Below are positions 1-11,901 of a stretch of 64,000 nt of DNA, one piece after another; within the stretch, counting starts at the first letter, position 1, and every line of letters starts with the position of its first letter. The notes beneath the pieces are model-generated. The model searched no databases and was not told where the DNA came from. It was given only the letters and a program-made list of their open reading frames with translations. This stretch comes from Carex sylvatica (Eukaryota > Streptophyta > Magnoliopsida > Poales > Cyperaceae). The stretch lies in assembly GCA_964058845.1 (NCBI GenBank), contig CAXKVR010000067.1, positions 1 through 64,000 of the forward strand. The letters are read 5' to 3'. Both the position numbers and the translations under genes were made by a program.

Positions 1-198
1 CGTTGGATCAATAATTTTCAAAGTGGCTTAATAAATAGTAAAAAAATCAGAAAAATATAAAATTTGGTCTCCAAGCACATATTAAAATGGAGAACAAGAT
101 GAACGGTTCAAATTGACTTTTTGAATTTTAAAATTTTAAATTTGAACCGTATGTATTTCGGCTCATATGCGTACGAATGCATATCAGTCACTCTATAT
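1..198. mobile_element. Foldback MITE, right part, cut by window edge
   Basis: This is about half of a palindromic element. It begins inside the motif GTTGGATCAA and runs to the end motif CAGTCACTCT. It matches the right half of the complete elements at 218-642 and 51661-52091, sharing GGTCTCCAAGCACATATTA and GAACGGTTC. The left half lies outside the window. No coding capacity is visible; the short reading frames here are by-products of the palindrome. Confidence 0.75.
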
Positions 199-217
199 AT
201 ATAGAGAAAGAGAGAGA

Positions 218-642
218 GAGAGTGACTAATGTGCATTCGAATGTATATGGGCCGAAATACATACGGTCCAAATTTGACTTTTCAAAATTTAAACGGTCGA
301 TCCGAACCGTTCATCTTGTTCTCCATATTAATATGTGCTTGGAGACCAAATTTTACATTTTTATGAATTATTTTACTATTTATTAAGTATTTTACAAAAT
401 TGTTGATCCAACGGTGGCTTAACAAAACAGTAAAATCAGCAGCCACCGTTGGATCAACAATTTTGTAAAATACTTAATAAATAGTAAAAAAATTCATAAA
501 AATGTAAGATTTGGTCTCCAAGCACATATTAATATGGAGAACAAGATGAATGGTTCGGATTGACCGTTTGAATTTTGAAAAATCAAATTTGGACCATATA
601 TATTTCGGCCCATATTCATTCGAATGCACATTAGTCTCTCTC
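218..642. mobile_element. Foldback (palindromic) MITE, complete copy
   Basis: The element starts GAGAGTGACTAATGTGCATT and ends with the inverse, AATGCACATTAGTCTCTCTC. The two arms of roughly 200 bp are near-perfect inverted repeats, each containing GGTCTCCAAGCACATATTA (or its complement) and the CCACCGTTGGATCAACAA motif near the centre. The middle is a short spacer around 415-445. The GA/CT simple repeats at both edges hide any target-site duplication. A second full copy at 51661-52091 has the same architecture. Confidence 0.8.
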
Positions 643-932
643 TCTCTCTCTCCACACACACACATATGAAGATGATACATGATACAATAAAGTTTTATAT
701 TTTATTAAATTTTCATATTACAAATTAGTTGTATTTATTCTTATTATTTTCTTTTTTTGAAAAATATTTTATCAAAAAAAAAAATCGAAATGTCAATGCT
801 ACTTTTTCATCCATTTACCCAACCCGTACCATATTAAAAACGACGGAAAAGTGTAAAGATTTTTTTCGTTATCATAACGGGTATGGGTATGAAAATGCCT
901 CCACCTGACCAGTATTGTACCCGTTGACACCC
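643..932. other. AT-rich spacer with a MITE remnant
   Basis: No gene is visible. The stretch 805-932 carries inverted fragments around AACCCGTACCATATT and AACGGGTATGGGTATG and ends ACCCGTTGACACCCTTA, which resembles a hAT-type terminus. I could not find the matching left end, so this is a remnant at best. Confidence 0.4.
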
Positions 933-1360
933 TTAATGATAGTTTAAATGTCTTTAATTTTCTATGTCTTTATTATTCTTTTATTTTCAAAACTTCAATA
1001 ATTTAAAATTTAACTGTCAAGATAAAATAAATCCATTAAATATATTAATATTATTTTCTCTATGCACATATACAAAATTATGACATTTTAAGTTTGTTTT
1101 AATTATTATAAGAGCTTACAAAAATACACTGCTATAGATACATTATGGATATTATTATTTTTTTTAACTTATTGTTTCATAAAAAATATAAAAAACATAA
1201 TAATAATTTATGTATATATAGAGAAAATAATATAGATCACTTCTGACTGTTGTATTTTGACATATAAGTTTTACAAAATATATATTACAAAATTTAAAAG
1301 TAAAGATATAATGAAGATACAAAAAAAAAAAAAATAGGCATTTGAACCTTTCTCAAAATA
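933..1360. mobile_element. Decayed copy of GAGGAGGG Mutator-like MITE
   Basis: The left end GATAGTTTAAATGTCTTTA and right end AGGCATTTGAACCTTTCTC match the termini of the clean copies at 10401-10819 and 25432-25842. The interior shares the order of motifs: a tract around AACTGTCAAGATAAAAT, a block around CATATACAAAATTATGACAT and one around AATATAGATCAC. Ends are degraded and no reliable target-site duplication remains. Confidence 0.6.
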
Positions 1361-3906
1361 AATTGAGTATCAAATTTTCCAAAGGATAGCTTTGTGAAAA
1401 GCTTTACAGTGAGCTAAATAATTTTGCTAGCACAAATATAGTGTTGTAGGATAAAGCATGGGTTATTGTAATTGTACAACCTATTAACATACTCATATAA
1501 ATATATATTTGAAATGAAATATTTCGAATTTATGAGAAAATAGTATGTTGATTCAATCAGACTATTAAAAAACATAATTAGATAATGACAAATAGTTCTC
1601 TAAAAGTTTTAATATTGGCAACAATTATCCTAAATTATTTTATCTCAATCATAATTAGATGATAAATGATAAAAGTATAGAAAATTAAATTAACTTTTTA
1701 ACCAGTCATAGAATATCTTTACTGCCAAATAGAAAATTATATGTTTCTTTCTAAAAAGAAAGATTTTTTTGTAATTTTTAGAATTAGAATATTGAATACT
1801 CAATATTCCGAAATTTATATTAATAACATAACCAAAAAAAAAAAAAAAAACACTCTAGATTAGGGGAATTTCTACATTTACACTGGCCGTACAACCAATT
1901 TACGGTCCATTTATAGGTGCAGATTGGCTTAGAGGTCCCTCAAAACTTAAATATATTCAATATTACAGTGTATTTTTGTGCTTTTGGGGACCTCTAAGTC
2001 AATTTGCGACCCCTCAAAAATAGACCGCAGACTGACTGTGCAGCCCGGACAAATATAAAAATCTTCAAAATCTAGAGTGTTTTAGTTCATTTTTTTTTTT
2101 TGCTACAAATAAAAATTTTGGGTCAATATTCAAAAAGGGCATGGAAGAGTCAACTGATAAGGCCAAATTGCCTGATTAGCAAACTTTACCAGAAAAATGC
2201 CAAATGAAAAGTTTTCCTGTGATGTCATGAGAGCACTTGAATTTGAAGTCGTCGAAAAGATTATACCACTAGCATATATTTTCTACCAGTAAAATCCAGA
2301 ATTATTTGTTTGACAGTGCCACACTGGTACTTGCAGCTTAGAACCCTTTAATTTGGTCTGAGCAGTTGAATTCAAGGCTTAAGATTGAGATTTTGGTTGA
2401 ATGATTTAATTTTATAAGAAAGTTGAAAGGTATTGATGTGCAAAAAATTACAAAATTTAATGGACAAAATTAGAAAATTTCAATGTATGGAGATCTACAT
2501 TAAGTTAGAAGAATTAATAGGAAACCAGAAGGCTTGGCACAGCTGAGCAACCAAAAACTTGTTGCACAAAACAGCAATATCCTAGGGTTCTCCGCCGAGC
2601 CGCAGAAAAGAAAAAAAAGCCGATCTGTTCCATGGATCAATGTAATCGTCTACGGACTTTCAATCAAAAAAAAATTAGAAGAATTAATTAAGACAAAGTT
2701 TATTTCAAATGGTTCAGGGATGAAATCAGAAAAAAAAATTCAATAGAGTTTTGTGAATACAAACTTTTTCAAAATATAAATATTAATATAATAATTCACA
2801 TTAAAAATTAAAAATTATAACTATAGAAATATAATATATATTTTTTAGTTGTGTGTATAACAATTAAAAAATATATAAAATTGGGCATCTATATCTCTGC
2901 AATTCAAATAAATTTCTAAATAACTGTTAATCACTTTTTAAAAATTAAAATTTCTAAATTTTTTAAACTCTCATATTCTTAAAATTAATTTTAAAGTTTA
3001 TATTAAGCCACGTCAACAATATAATAAAAAAGAAAAATAATTTAAACTAATTATTTAGCCAGTGTGGAGTTAATAAATAGTTTTTTAATAAAAAAAATTT
3101 CTACATAGTTTTGAAATAAGAAATTTTTTTTACATTTCTGAAACTAAATTAAAAACTATCACTTCAGATTAAAAACTCTAATATTAACATAGATGTAGAT
3201 GCTTTAAAAGTAAAAAAAAAAATGTATGGCACATTGACCCATTCCATCAATTTAAATCCACTAATGCAATTATTAATCATAAAAAAGGTGAAGGAACAGA
3301 AACTATCCAGTAATTAGATTTAGTCATAGTGATAAGGCCATTAATATTTAAAAAAAAATAGATGTAATCATCAAGGTCCTTTTATTATATTTTGTTTGTA
3401 TTGAGGTGTTTGATTGTGGGCTTGACTAGATCCGGTCTAATGGACCAACACAGCAGTCAAATTCATACTTTCAGTTGAGACCACCACTGGATCCAGTCAA
3501 TGTCACAATTTTTTATATGTATTTGGTGCTTTCCTTTTAAAGATAAAAATGAATTTAATTGTTCAAGTTTTTTAATTTTAATAATTTAAAATTTTGTACG
3601 AAACCAATTTTTTTATAATTTTTAGTTAATTTCTTTTTTTTTAAATTAAAAATATATTTCTATAGGAAGGTAAAGAATTTTTAGAATAATATTAAAATTT
3701 AATGGAGAAATCTTAGAATATATATAAGTCGGTTTTTGATAAGATTTTTGATATTTAAATCGAATTGATTAATTTGGAATGAATTTTTTTAATCTCAAAA
3801 ATAAAGATTTAAAATTATAATAGTTGATAAAATGATACAATGAATAGTACAATGATGTATATTAACTCATTAACATTTTTATCAAGATAAATATACTTAT
3901 CAAGAT
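1361..3906. other. Gene-poor AT-rich region with one foldback remnant
   Basis: No gene could be supported. At about 1855-2080 there is a partial palindrome: GGTCCCTCAAAACTTAAAT on the left and GGGGACCTCTAAGTC on the right, flanked by CTCTAGATT and ATCTAGAGTG. It resembles the interior of the CCGAAATTTTT family copies near 9.4 and 14.1 kb. A 70-codon reading frame near 2534 has no recognisable domain. The rest is low-complexity A/T sequence. Confidence 0.5.
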
Positions 3907-4096
3907 TAGCGTTGTAAATAACGGACTCGTCGGACAGATAGAGTACCGCCAAGCGATTATTTGAGAATAATTGAAAATAACCAGCTATAATAAAAAATAA
4001 TAAGTTAATTAATCAAAAAAACCCATAACAATTTAATCACTGTTAACGACTAATCGATCAATTAATCGATTTAAACAGATATTTTTTACAACACTG
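3907..4096 (-). mobile_element. hAT-like MITE, CAGTGTTG family
   Basis: The element is 190 bp, bounded by TAGCGTTGTAAATAACGG and TTTTTTACAACACTG. It is flanked by perfect 8-bp direct repeats ATCAAGAT (3899-3906 and 4097-4104), the size made by hAT transposases. The interior carries paired TAATCGATCAATTAATCGAT-type motifs typical of all copies in this window. Orientation is given relative to the copy at 5487. Confidence 0.88.
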
Positions 4097-5486
4097 ATCA
4101 AGATATTCCTATTAAAAATTTTGTGTGTTTTATTTTCAAAACTTATGCCGCAAGTGTGAATTCCTATTATACAATTTTTGTGTGCTTTTGCTCTCCACAT
4201 GATGCAAGTGTGGATTCATGTATGGCACTAAAACAGAGCAAAAAAAAAAAAGAGAGAGAGAGAAGATTTTTGTATAGTTGTAATTATTCTTTTTGATTTC
4301 TTGAACCTCTCCAATTCAAAGATGGCACACTAAAAGGCGCACCCTGACACAAACTTTCTGAGTAGATAATATTTGCGTTGATTTGGGGAAGAATTTTTCA
4401 AAAAGGAATGGATGCCTTTTTTAGTTTTACTATGCCATGCTTTTGCTTCCCCAAGAATTGGGGAATTTTTTTTGAGTCTGCATCGTCTGCATTAACTCAA
4501 AAGAGCATTTTCTGAGTTAATAAATATCGAGCGTCTCATTGTAAATGAAGTTCATTTGATCTCCGTCTAAAATATAATTTTTTTTAATATTAGTGCTGAT
4601 TTAATTTGCACAAATTTTGAAGCTGATTGGACTGTCCAAATATATTAACTCAAAATATTTCTTTTTGAGTTAATACAGAGGATACAAATTCAATTTTTTT
4701 ATCTGTAGAAATTATTAAAATTAAACGTATAGAAATATAAAGAGTGTTTTGTTTCTAACAGATATAGAAAGATTGGATTTATTGAGTCGATCCAAATATT
4801 GTGGATCAGACTTAATGATTAAGATCCATGTTTTTTTTTTAGTTTGGATCCGGACCGTCCAATTACAAGATAATGAAGCTTTGGTCCACAGATGATTCTA
4901 AAAAAGTATAATATTTGAATCTGAACCATTAAGTCAGATTCATTTGTCTAGATTTAATAATATCTACTGATAAAATCAAGAATAGATCTTAATTTTATAA
5001 GTTAATTTTGTCTGAAATTAAAATTTAATGTTTTATTATGTTGTTAACTTGTTACAAGGTGCTAATGCTTTGCTCCAATTAATGGATTAAATTTTTTTTA
5101 TAAGAGTGACATTCAATATTCTTTGTAAATAATTTATTACTTTGAAAATTTGATAAGTTTCCAAATCAAGTTAAGAAATTATTGAAAAGTTATATATGTG
5201 TTTTTTTATATTTTGACAATGAATTTTTCAAGAAAATCAAATAAAATTGAAATTTTAAAAGTAAGTGTGGTATGTCATTATACATTTAGATAACCTAACA
5301 ATCAAATTAATGCAGACCGTTAATTTTGGCTCTAGTGACTAAATATTTTTTCCTTTTTATTTTGTTAAACTGTTGTTATTAGCTTTAGAAGCATTTTTTT
5401 AATATTTAATATTTTAAATGGTTTAACACTGAAAAGAATTGTCCCAGTCAAATATATACAACATTCCAACTACAGTATATACTGGC
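4097..5486. other. AT-rich spacer with an AACTCAAAAG-family MITE
   Basis: At about 4486-4696 there is a MITE-like element with ends GCATTAACTCAAAAGAGCA and TTTTTGAGTTAATACAGAGG, an inverted repeat shared with copies at 14907-15096, 27091-27305 and 33540-33692. The remainder is low-complexity sequence without a gene. Confidence 0.55.
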
Positions 5487-5671
5487 CAGTGTTGTAAAAA
5501 ACAGTCGTTTAAGCTGATTAATCGTTATCGGTAATTAAACCGTTAAAGATTTTTCTAACTAATTGGTCAATTATTTCCAATTATAATTAATTATTTTTTT
5601 TATTATTTTCAATTAATAGTTTGAAAATACTCTATCCGTCTGACGACCGCATACCGTTATTTACACTACTG
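5487..5671 (+). mobile_element. hAT-like MITE, CAGTGTTG family (reference copy)
   Basis: The element is 185 bp, from CAGTGTTGTAAAAAACAGTC to TTACACTACTG, flanked by perfect 8-bp target-site duplications ATACTGGC (5479-5486 and 5672-5679). The termini are inverted repeats apart from one changed base. It has no coding capacity, so it would depend on a hAT transposase encoded elsewhere. Confidence 0.9.
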
Positions 5672-5679
5672 ATACTGGC

Positions 5680-7291
5680 AGCACTCTCAGGTCTCAACTA
5701 GGATCCAAATTTGAATAGCAAATAGATTCTACCAAATAAAAATTGCAGAGATACTGAACCAGGTTGATTCTCTTTGCACAGTACTGGGTCCCATGTGAGG
5801 CCCACAACCTTTAAGACCAGATTAAAGGTTAGATGATTGAGTCAAGTTTTGACCCGTTCCAGCTTACTACAAGACAAGTTTCCATCTAGATCTCAATTCT
5901 CTTTTCTTCATTGTTTTATTCAATATCATTAGTTAGAAAAGCACCAAGCTAGAATTGAGAATTCAAGTGCTTTATGGGGTTTATATTAAGATAATCTAAT
6001 CTCCATGTATGGTTCAAATTTGGTATGGTCAAGGAAATTTGTTTATTTTGGATTTTAAGTACAATTAGGTCCTTAATACTCTAGGAATCAAATCATTTGC
6101 CTCCTTTCATGTAGGTTGGAAATTTATGTACACAGATTCAATCCATCCATCAATTTCGTGCTTGCTTTCATCTGAACGGTCATAACTAAATATTGATTTT
6201 ATTTTTTCAAAACTCACATACTTTTCTTTCTTTAACTATAACTGTTCAGATCGAAGCAGACATAAAATAGATGGATGAATTGATCCTGTGTGTAGGAATT
6301 TCCTGCCCACAGTCGGGTAGGAGATTTGGTTCCGGTAACTCTATGACAATGTTTTGGAGGGGAGGACAAAATTTTTTACTGTCAATTTTATTATTTTGAA
6401 AAATGTTATCAAAATAAAAAAATAAAAAATATTATTGTGTTTCCAATTATTTAGATATAATATAATATCTGTATCAAATTAGAACCGATTTAAAATTTAG
6501 ATTATTTAAATTTTATTGTTAAAATTTTAAATTATTTGGTGAAAGGCTGAATTTGTATATCGATCCAATATTTGATAAAAAAAAAATTATTTAAAAAAAA
6601 TGGAGAAACACATCATAGTTTAGTTTTCTCATTGGATTTTTTCTTCTTCAAAATAATAAAATAAATGTACAAAAGAAAGTTGAATTTATGCTACAATTAT
6701 TCATTTTATAAAAAAAATAATAGTCATTCTTTCATCTCTTTTTTTTATCTCGCTATCAAACAAAGTGTTATAAATAATGAAAACTTGAAAACTTGGGGGC
6801 TGCAATACGGCCTACCAAACCAATGGATTGGTCAATTAACAAAAATAAAAAAATAGTATATTTTTTTCTTATTGATTTTTAAATTATTTTAGTGGATTTA
6901 TTTAACTCTTGACTTGCTATAAAGTATTAAATTGCATGGTAAAATCAGGAATGGTAATTACAGAGTTGTGCACAGATTCAGTCACTAGAGCCAAAATAGT
7001 AATTATATTTATATATATTTTTAGAATATGTGTCTGGTGTTATTATTTTTATATTTTTTTTTAGAGCTATCAAATCAAAACTATAAAATGAATTGTATAT
7101 ATATTGCTCTGATACGCTAAAATCAGTTCATCTATTAAAATTCTAAGATTATCCGAAAACAGTTATATTCTATCTATTAAAATACAGTAAAAATATTTTA
7201 ATAAATATAAATTTTGATCTCCTATATATTTTCATATAGAAGAGGTTGATTCTTTAACTATTCATAAAATGCATATTATCATAGCCTCACT
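5680..7291. other. Gene-free AT-rich spacer
   Basis: No gene, RNA or bounded element could be supported. Reading frames are short and of biased composition. The phrase TTGCTCTGATACGCTAAA near 7105 recurs near 7647, on the other side of the MITE at 7292-7629. Confidence 0.5.
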
Positions 7292-7629
7292 TGTGAATGC
7301 ACAAAAAGCTCATAGCTAGTTATTCGATTGAATTTGATTTAAAAAAATTCGGTTCGAAACAAATTAAATTAGTTTGGTTAGAAATTGATTTGAATCGAAT
7401 TTGAACTGAGTCTGACTCGGTTCAAAACTCTTCTTTTTAGTTCTAAATCATGCTTCAATTTCGAACCAGTTCGGTTTGAAACTAGTTAGAATCACACCGA
7501 ATCAAACTCGAACTTTCCTTTTCAGCTTAAAATCCTACTTCAATTTTAAACCAGTTCGATTTGAAATTGATTCGAACTCAAACCCAAACTGGATTAAATT
7601 TGATTCAATTTGATTAGTTTGCAACCCTA
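7292..7629 (-). mobile_element. hAT-like MITE, GTTGCAAACGAAT family
   Basis: The element starts TGTGAATGCACAAAAAGCTC, ends GTTTGCAACCCTA and is flanked by GCCTCACT / GCCTTACT (7 of 8 identical; 7284-7291 and 7630-7637). The interior is built of repeated TTCGAATC/GATTCGAA-like words, giving long imperfect self-complementarity. Relatives are at 27349-27651, 48117-48493 and 62318-62497. Confidence 0.75.
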
Positions 7630-7674
7630 GCCTTACTCATATATATTGCTCTGATACGCTAAATTACTAAGTAC

Positions 7675-8001
7675 TATAGTCACAAGATTCGCGAATTATT
7701 CGTGAATTAAACTCGAATAATTTATTTTTTTGGTGTTGCCGAATGGAACATCGAATTATTCGGTTGACCAAACTTTAACCGAATTAAATCCGAATAATTT
7801 GCAAATTTTCCGAATTTTCCGAATTATTGGCGATTTTTTCCCATAACATTTTTGTTGTTGTTTTTTTGTATTGCTCTTTTGCAGAATTGAGATCTCTGAT
7901 CCAAATAATTTCAAATCATTCTTGAATTATACCCGAATTATTTTTAAATCACGAATTTTTAACTTCGTCGAACTGAACTCAAATGATTCATTTGCACTAT
8001 G
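7675..8001. mobile_element. hAT-like MITE rich in GAATTATTCG words
   Basis: The ends are TATAGTCACAAGATTCGCG and CATTTGCACTATG, flanked by CTAAGTAC / CTAAGCAC (7 of 8). The interior repeats GAATTATTCG and CCGAATTATT. The right-hand sequence (ATCACGAATTTTT onward) recurs near 59540, and related termini bound 49257-49578. Confidence 0.6.
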
Positions 8002-8009
8002 CTAAGCAC

Positions 8010-9342
8010 CACAGTGGCAATGTGTACTAGTGATACACAATTGGTTTGACTAATAAATAATTAATTTGCTTTTAATAGCGTCTGATCTGTCTACCATGAA
8101 AGACGTAAATTTTGTAATGGGGGAGCAGGTGACACAATTCAAATTGCTTTTAAGTTTAATAAATTTTTTGACCTTTTGACCTATTCAACACAATTGGCAA
8201 TTCGAGGATGTTTTTGTGAATTAAAAATTATATTGTCTCCGGGTCAAAGAATCTTCTAAAAGAAGTCTACCACAACACCTTTCACACTAAGACTAAGAGA
8301 ATTTCCATGAACACCCTTCAAAACAATTGAAATTGCATATTTTTCTTTTAAATTTTCATGATATCATACTTGCGTTTTTAATTTGAAAATTTCACAAAAT
8401 AAAATTATATAGCTTGTTTTCTAATTGACCGGTTTATGAGATTAAATAATTTATTTTTCAGCTTATGACAAATACAAAAATATATACCTAAATATTGTAT
8501 AATATTATGTAGTATGATGAAGTTTTCCACCAAGCTTCCTCAGCTTTTTCCATATTATTTAGTACAAGCTAATTAATCAATAATTAAGTCAGATTTAAGG
8601 TTAATGTTTGTACAGTAAGGATGGGATATATATTTTATATTTTTTTGGTTGAAAATCCGTAGGTAATTGAGTTGATAGAAAAAGTTACAAAATAATTGTT
8701 ATATAAGATTAAACAACGAGTATCTGTGAAAACATACAGCTAAATAAAATAAAAAATGTACATAGATATGTGCATTTTGTGGACACAAATTTGATCATCC
8801 TTACTTGATTGGAGTGATGGGAGTCTAGTGATGGTTTCTTCTGTACCGCATATCATAACCGAGAAGACACTAAATCCAAACCGGACCAGAAACTGAATCA
8901 ATCTGACTATATAATCATCCATCAACTAAAAAAGGTATTGAATCAAATCAAACTGAAAAATAAATCAACCAGTCTAAAACAGTAATCTCTAAACAGAAAG
9001 AGAAAAAAAATAATAATACAAAAACAGAGACAAGAATCAACACAAAACAACACACAAATATCAAACAATACATATTTTATATTGCTATAATCATAATCAA
9101 TGTTCTTAATCAACCGCTTTTACCCATGTGATGTTCAAGGAGTCAAGGGATAAAAATAAAAAATAAACCAAGGTGATATGATGAGGCACAAGAAAGTATA
9201 TGCATGGTCCCTCTGCCTTGTTTTTCTTTGCTCTGAACAAACTTTTGTACATGTATTTTCCTAGGTACTTTATTTTCATAATTATATCTACCTTTTACCA
9301 AACAATGTATATGATCCGTCGCTTTCATCATACGGTTTTCTA
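8010..9342. other. Gene-free spacer
   Basis: No gene is supported. Two reading frames of about 60 codons on the minus strand (8740-8925, 9143-9331) show no domain, splice context or composition typical of coding sequence. Confidence 0.45.
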
Positions 9343-9635
9343 CCGAAATTTTTATTTATACCATATTTAAAAAAAAAAAACCAAAAAAATCAAGATTTGT
9401 GGAGATTTCGAAAAACACCCAAACTATTTTGCAGTTTTATTCTGAGGGCGCAGATTAGTTTGGAGGGCTTCTAAAAATTTTAAAAAATATTTAGGTTTTT
9501 GAGAGGCCTCAAAACTAATCTTCGCTCTTCCAAGAATGGGACTACATAATGGTTTGACGGCCTGAATGTTTTTGATAATCCCATAATTTGAAGTGTTTTG
9601 ATTTTTTTTTAATATGGTATAAATAAAAATTTCGG
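9343..9635. mobile_element. CCGAAATTTTT-family MITE with near-perfect ends
   Basis: The element is 293 bp, starting CCGAAATTTTTATTTATACC and ending GGTATAAATAAAAATTTCGG, an inverted repeat of about 28 bp. The interior has a second palindrome around GGCTTCTAAAAATTTTAAA and GAGGCCTCAAAACTAATC. The flanking 9-mers agree at only 4 of 9 positions, so a target-site duplication is not shown for this copy. Confidence 0.75.
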
Positions 9636-10400
9636 AGCTTTACGGTCAAATTATATTTCGTTCAATTTATAACAAGATATTTTGAGGACTTTTTAATTTT
9701 TATAAATAAATTAAATATTTTTATTGGGAAGGAGAAAGATGAATTTTTTTCAATGCTTCGGTATTGAACCATTATTTCATTTAATTGTTTTTTTTAAGGA
9801 ACTGAATTATCGATGTGGTTTCTTAGAATTTATCTCAAGTAATCTCCATACAAATTTTAAGAAAATGAACTAATGATTCGGTTCTTTCTATGGCATTCCG
9901 AAAAAATTTATATCTTTCAGATTCTTTATAAAACATTTAATACTTATCTAAAAATAAAAATAAAAACTCAGGATATTTTGACTTATAATAAACATCTCCG
10001 AATTAGCACATCTTTTCCAGTAAAAAGTTTATTAATTATATTTACATGGCTAGCTTGGTAAACCAACCTAGATAATAACCCAAAGTAACCCTAGTATAAT
10101 TATTAATTAATTAGTGATTTATAAAGTGAGAAACAAGTAACAAGCAAAAAACAAAGATGTGCATGCATGTGCATGGCACAATAGCACATGGGAAGAGACA
10201 ATTTAGTGCCTTGGCTTCTTGCTTCTTGGGCAAACAAAAAGGTCAACCATAGGTTGGGAGAGCTAAATAAATGGTAATAATATTTACTGTTTAACTGATT
10301 TCAGATTTGGATATTGGCTTTTGATCTTTGTTAGTTAGTCACATGGGTAACTAGAAAATTGAGGAAGAGGTTAGTTAAAAAAAATTATGTAATTTTTATT
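9636..10400. other. Gene-free spacer
   Basis: No gene or bounded element found. The last nine bases (ATTTTTATT) are the left target-site duplication of the next element. Confidence 0.45.
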
Positions 10401-10819
10401 GAGGAGGATTTAAATGTCTCTATTTTTTTTTTGTCTTTATTATGTTTTTATTTTTAAGAATTTTAATAACTCAAAATTTAAAACTTAAAAATTAAAATAA
10501 AACCGTTAGATATGATCTACATCATTTTATCCATGCACGCGTAAAAAATTATGACATTCTAACTTTGTTTTGGTTGTCATCAAGAGCTTGTAAAAATGTA
10601 CTAATGTGAATAATTTCTAGACGTTGATTTTTTAAATGATTAATTCACATAAAAATAAAATTGAAATGTTATATTTTTTTTATGAGCACAAAGAGAATAA
10701 TATAGATCACATCTAACGGTTTTATTTTGACGTTTATGATTTAAGTTTTGATTTATTAACGCTTTTAAAAATAGAGGTATGGTGGAGGCACAAAAAATGA
10801 AGGCATTTGAACCCTCCTC
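10401..10819. mobile_element. Mutator-like MITE, GAGGAGGG family
   Basis: The element is 419 bp, starting GAGGAGGATTTAAATG and ending CATTTGAACCCTCCTC, with perfect 9-bp target-site duplications ATTTTTATT (10392-10400 and 10820-10828). A 9-bp duplication is characteristic of Mutator-like transposases. The interior includes AACCGTTAGATATGATCTAC and its inverse near the other end, so the inverted repeats extend well inward. No coding sequence. Confidence 0.88.
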
Positions 10820-10828
10820 ATTTTTATT

Positions 10829-11597
10829 TATGAAAAAGTGTTCTATAATTTTATTTTATAAGAGTGACTAATATTATATTTATAATTAAAATTTTAAAAG
10901 ATAAAACTTAAAATTATTAATAATAATAACAATACACTTTACATGTAGGACAGAGTCAGAAACTTAAAAATGAGGAATTAAATAATTTAATGTATTTCAA
11001 TTTATTTTATAAAATTAATTAAAAATATTGATACATGCAAAATATACAAAATTAAATAAATAAATTATAAAATTTTAATTTACAGGAGACTTGGCTCGCC
11101 TTCTTCCTCATTATCCTTAGTTCACATATCCGAACAAATTTTAGTGAATATTTCAGTGAAAGTTTTAACCCAAATTTTACTCAAAAATAAAAAAGAAACT
11201 ATATACACAGATATCCTAAAAAAAACTATACTCAATATTTTTGTTTTCAAAATTCTAACGGTCGATTCGAACCGTTCAACATAGTCTCCATATAAGCATG
11301 TACTCGTAAACTATGTTATATATTTTTTAGAATTTTTCACTACTACTTAATTGGGTAGAAAATTACCGTTAGTTGATGGTTCAGAATTTTCAGATCAAAT
11401 AATTTTTTATCCATCTAACAAAGTAATAAAAACGGATAATTTTACAAACTACCCTTCTTTTAAAATACATCAAACAAAATACCCCTCCTTCAAAATTAAT
11501 TATTAACAAAATGGCTGTAGTTGTTCTTTTAGGTGCTAAGCATTTCAAAGGAGAGATTGAAGAGAGTTTAAGCGTAACTTATTTCTTACATGCACTG
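10829..11597. other. Gene-free AT-rich spacer
   Basis: No gene is visible. Around 11,250-11,400 there are words shared with foldback remnants near 12.85, 16.0 and 47.6 kb (CGGTCGATTCGAACCGTTCA). This marks an older repeat whose borders I could not fix. Confidence 0.4.
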
Positions 11598-11892
11598 CCG
11601 AAATTTTTAAATATACTATTTTTCTAAAAAAAATAAATGAAAATATCACGATTCTATGAAATTTTGAAAAATAATATGGTCGCATCTTCTAGGTGCGGCC
11701 ACCTTTTTACGGGCCGCATTTAGACGATGCGGCCACCCATTTTTTTTTTCCAGGTTGAATTGCCGCACGAGAAGGGGAAAAAAAAAAGTGGCTGCATTCC
11801 ATAGATGCGACCATGCTATTTTTTGAAATTTCAGAAAACCGTGATCTTTTAATTTATCATTTTTGAGAATATGGTATTTTTAAAAATTTCGT
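11598..11892 (-). mobile_element. CCGAAATTTTT-family Mutator-like MITE
   Basis: The element is 295 bp, from CCGAAATTTTTAAATATAC to TTTTTAAAAATTTCGT. Flanking 9-mers CATGCACTG and AATGCACTG agree at 8 of 9. The core has repeated GTGCGGCCAC / GGCCGCAT words and the phrase CAGGTTGAATTGCCGCACG, the reverse complement of a phrase in the copy at 29293-29598. The two copies are therefore in opposite orientation. Confidence 0.82.
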
Positions 11893-11901
11893 AATGCACT
11901 G

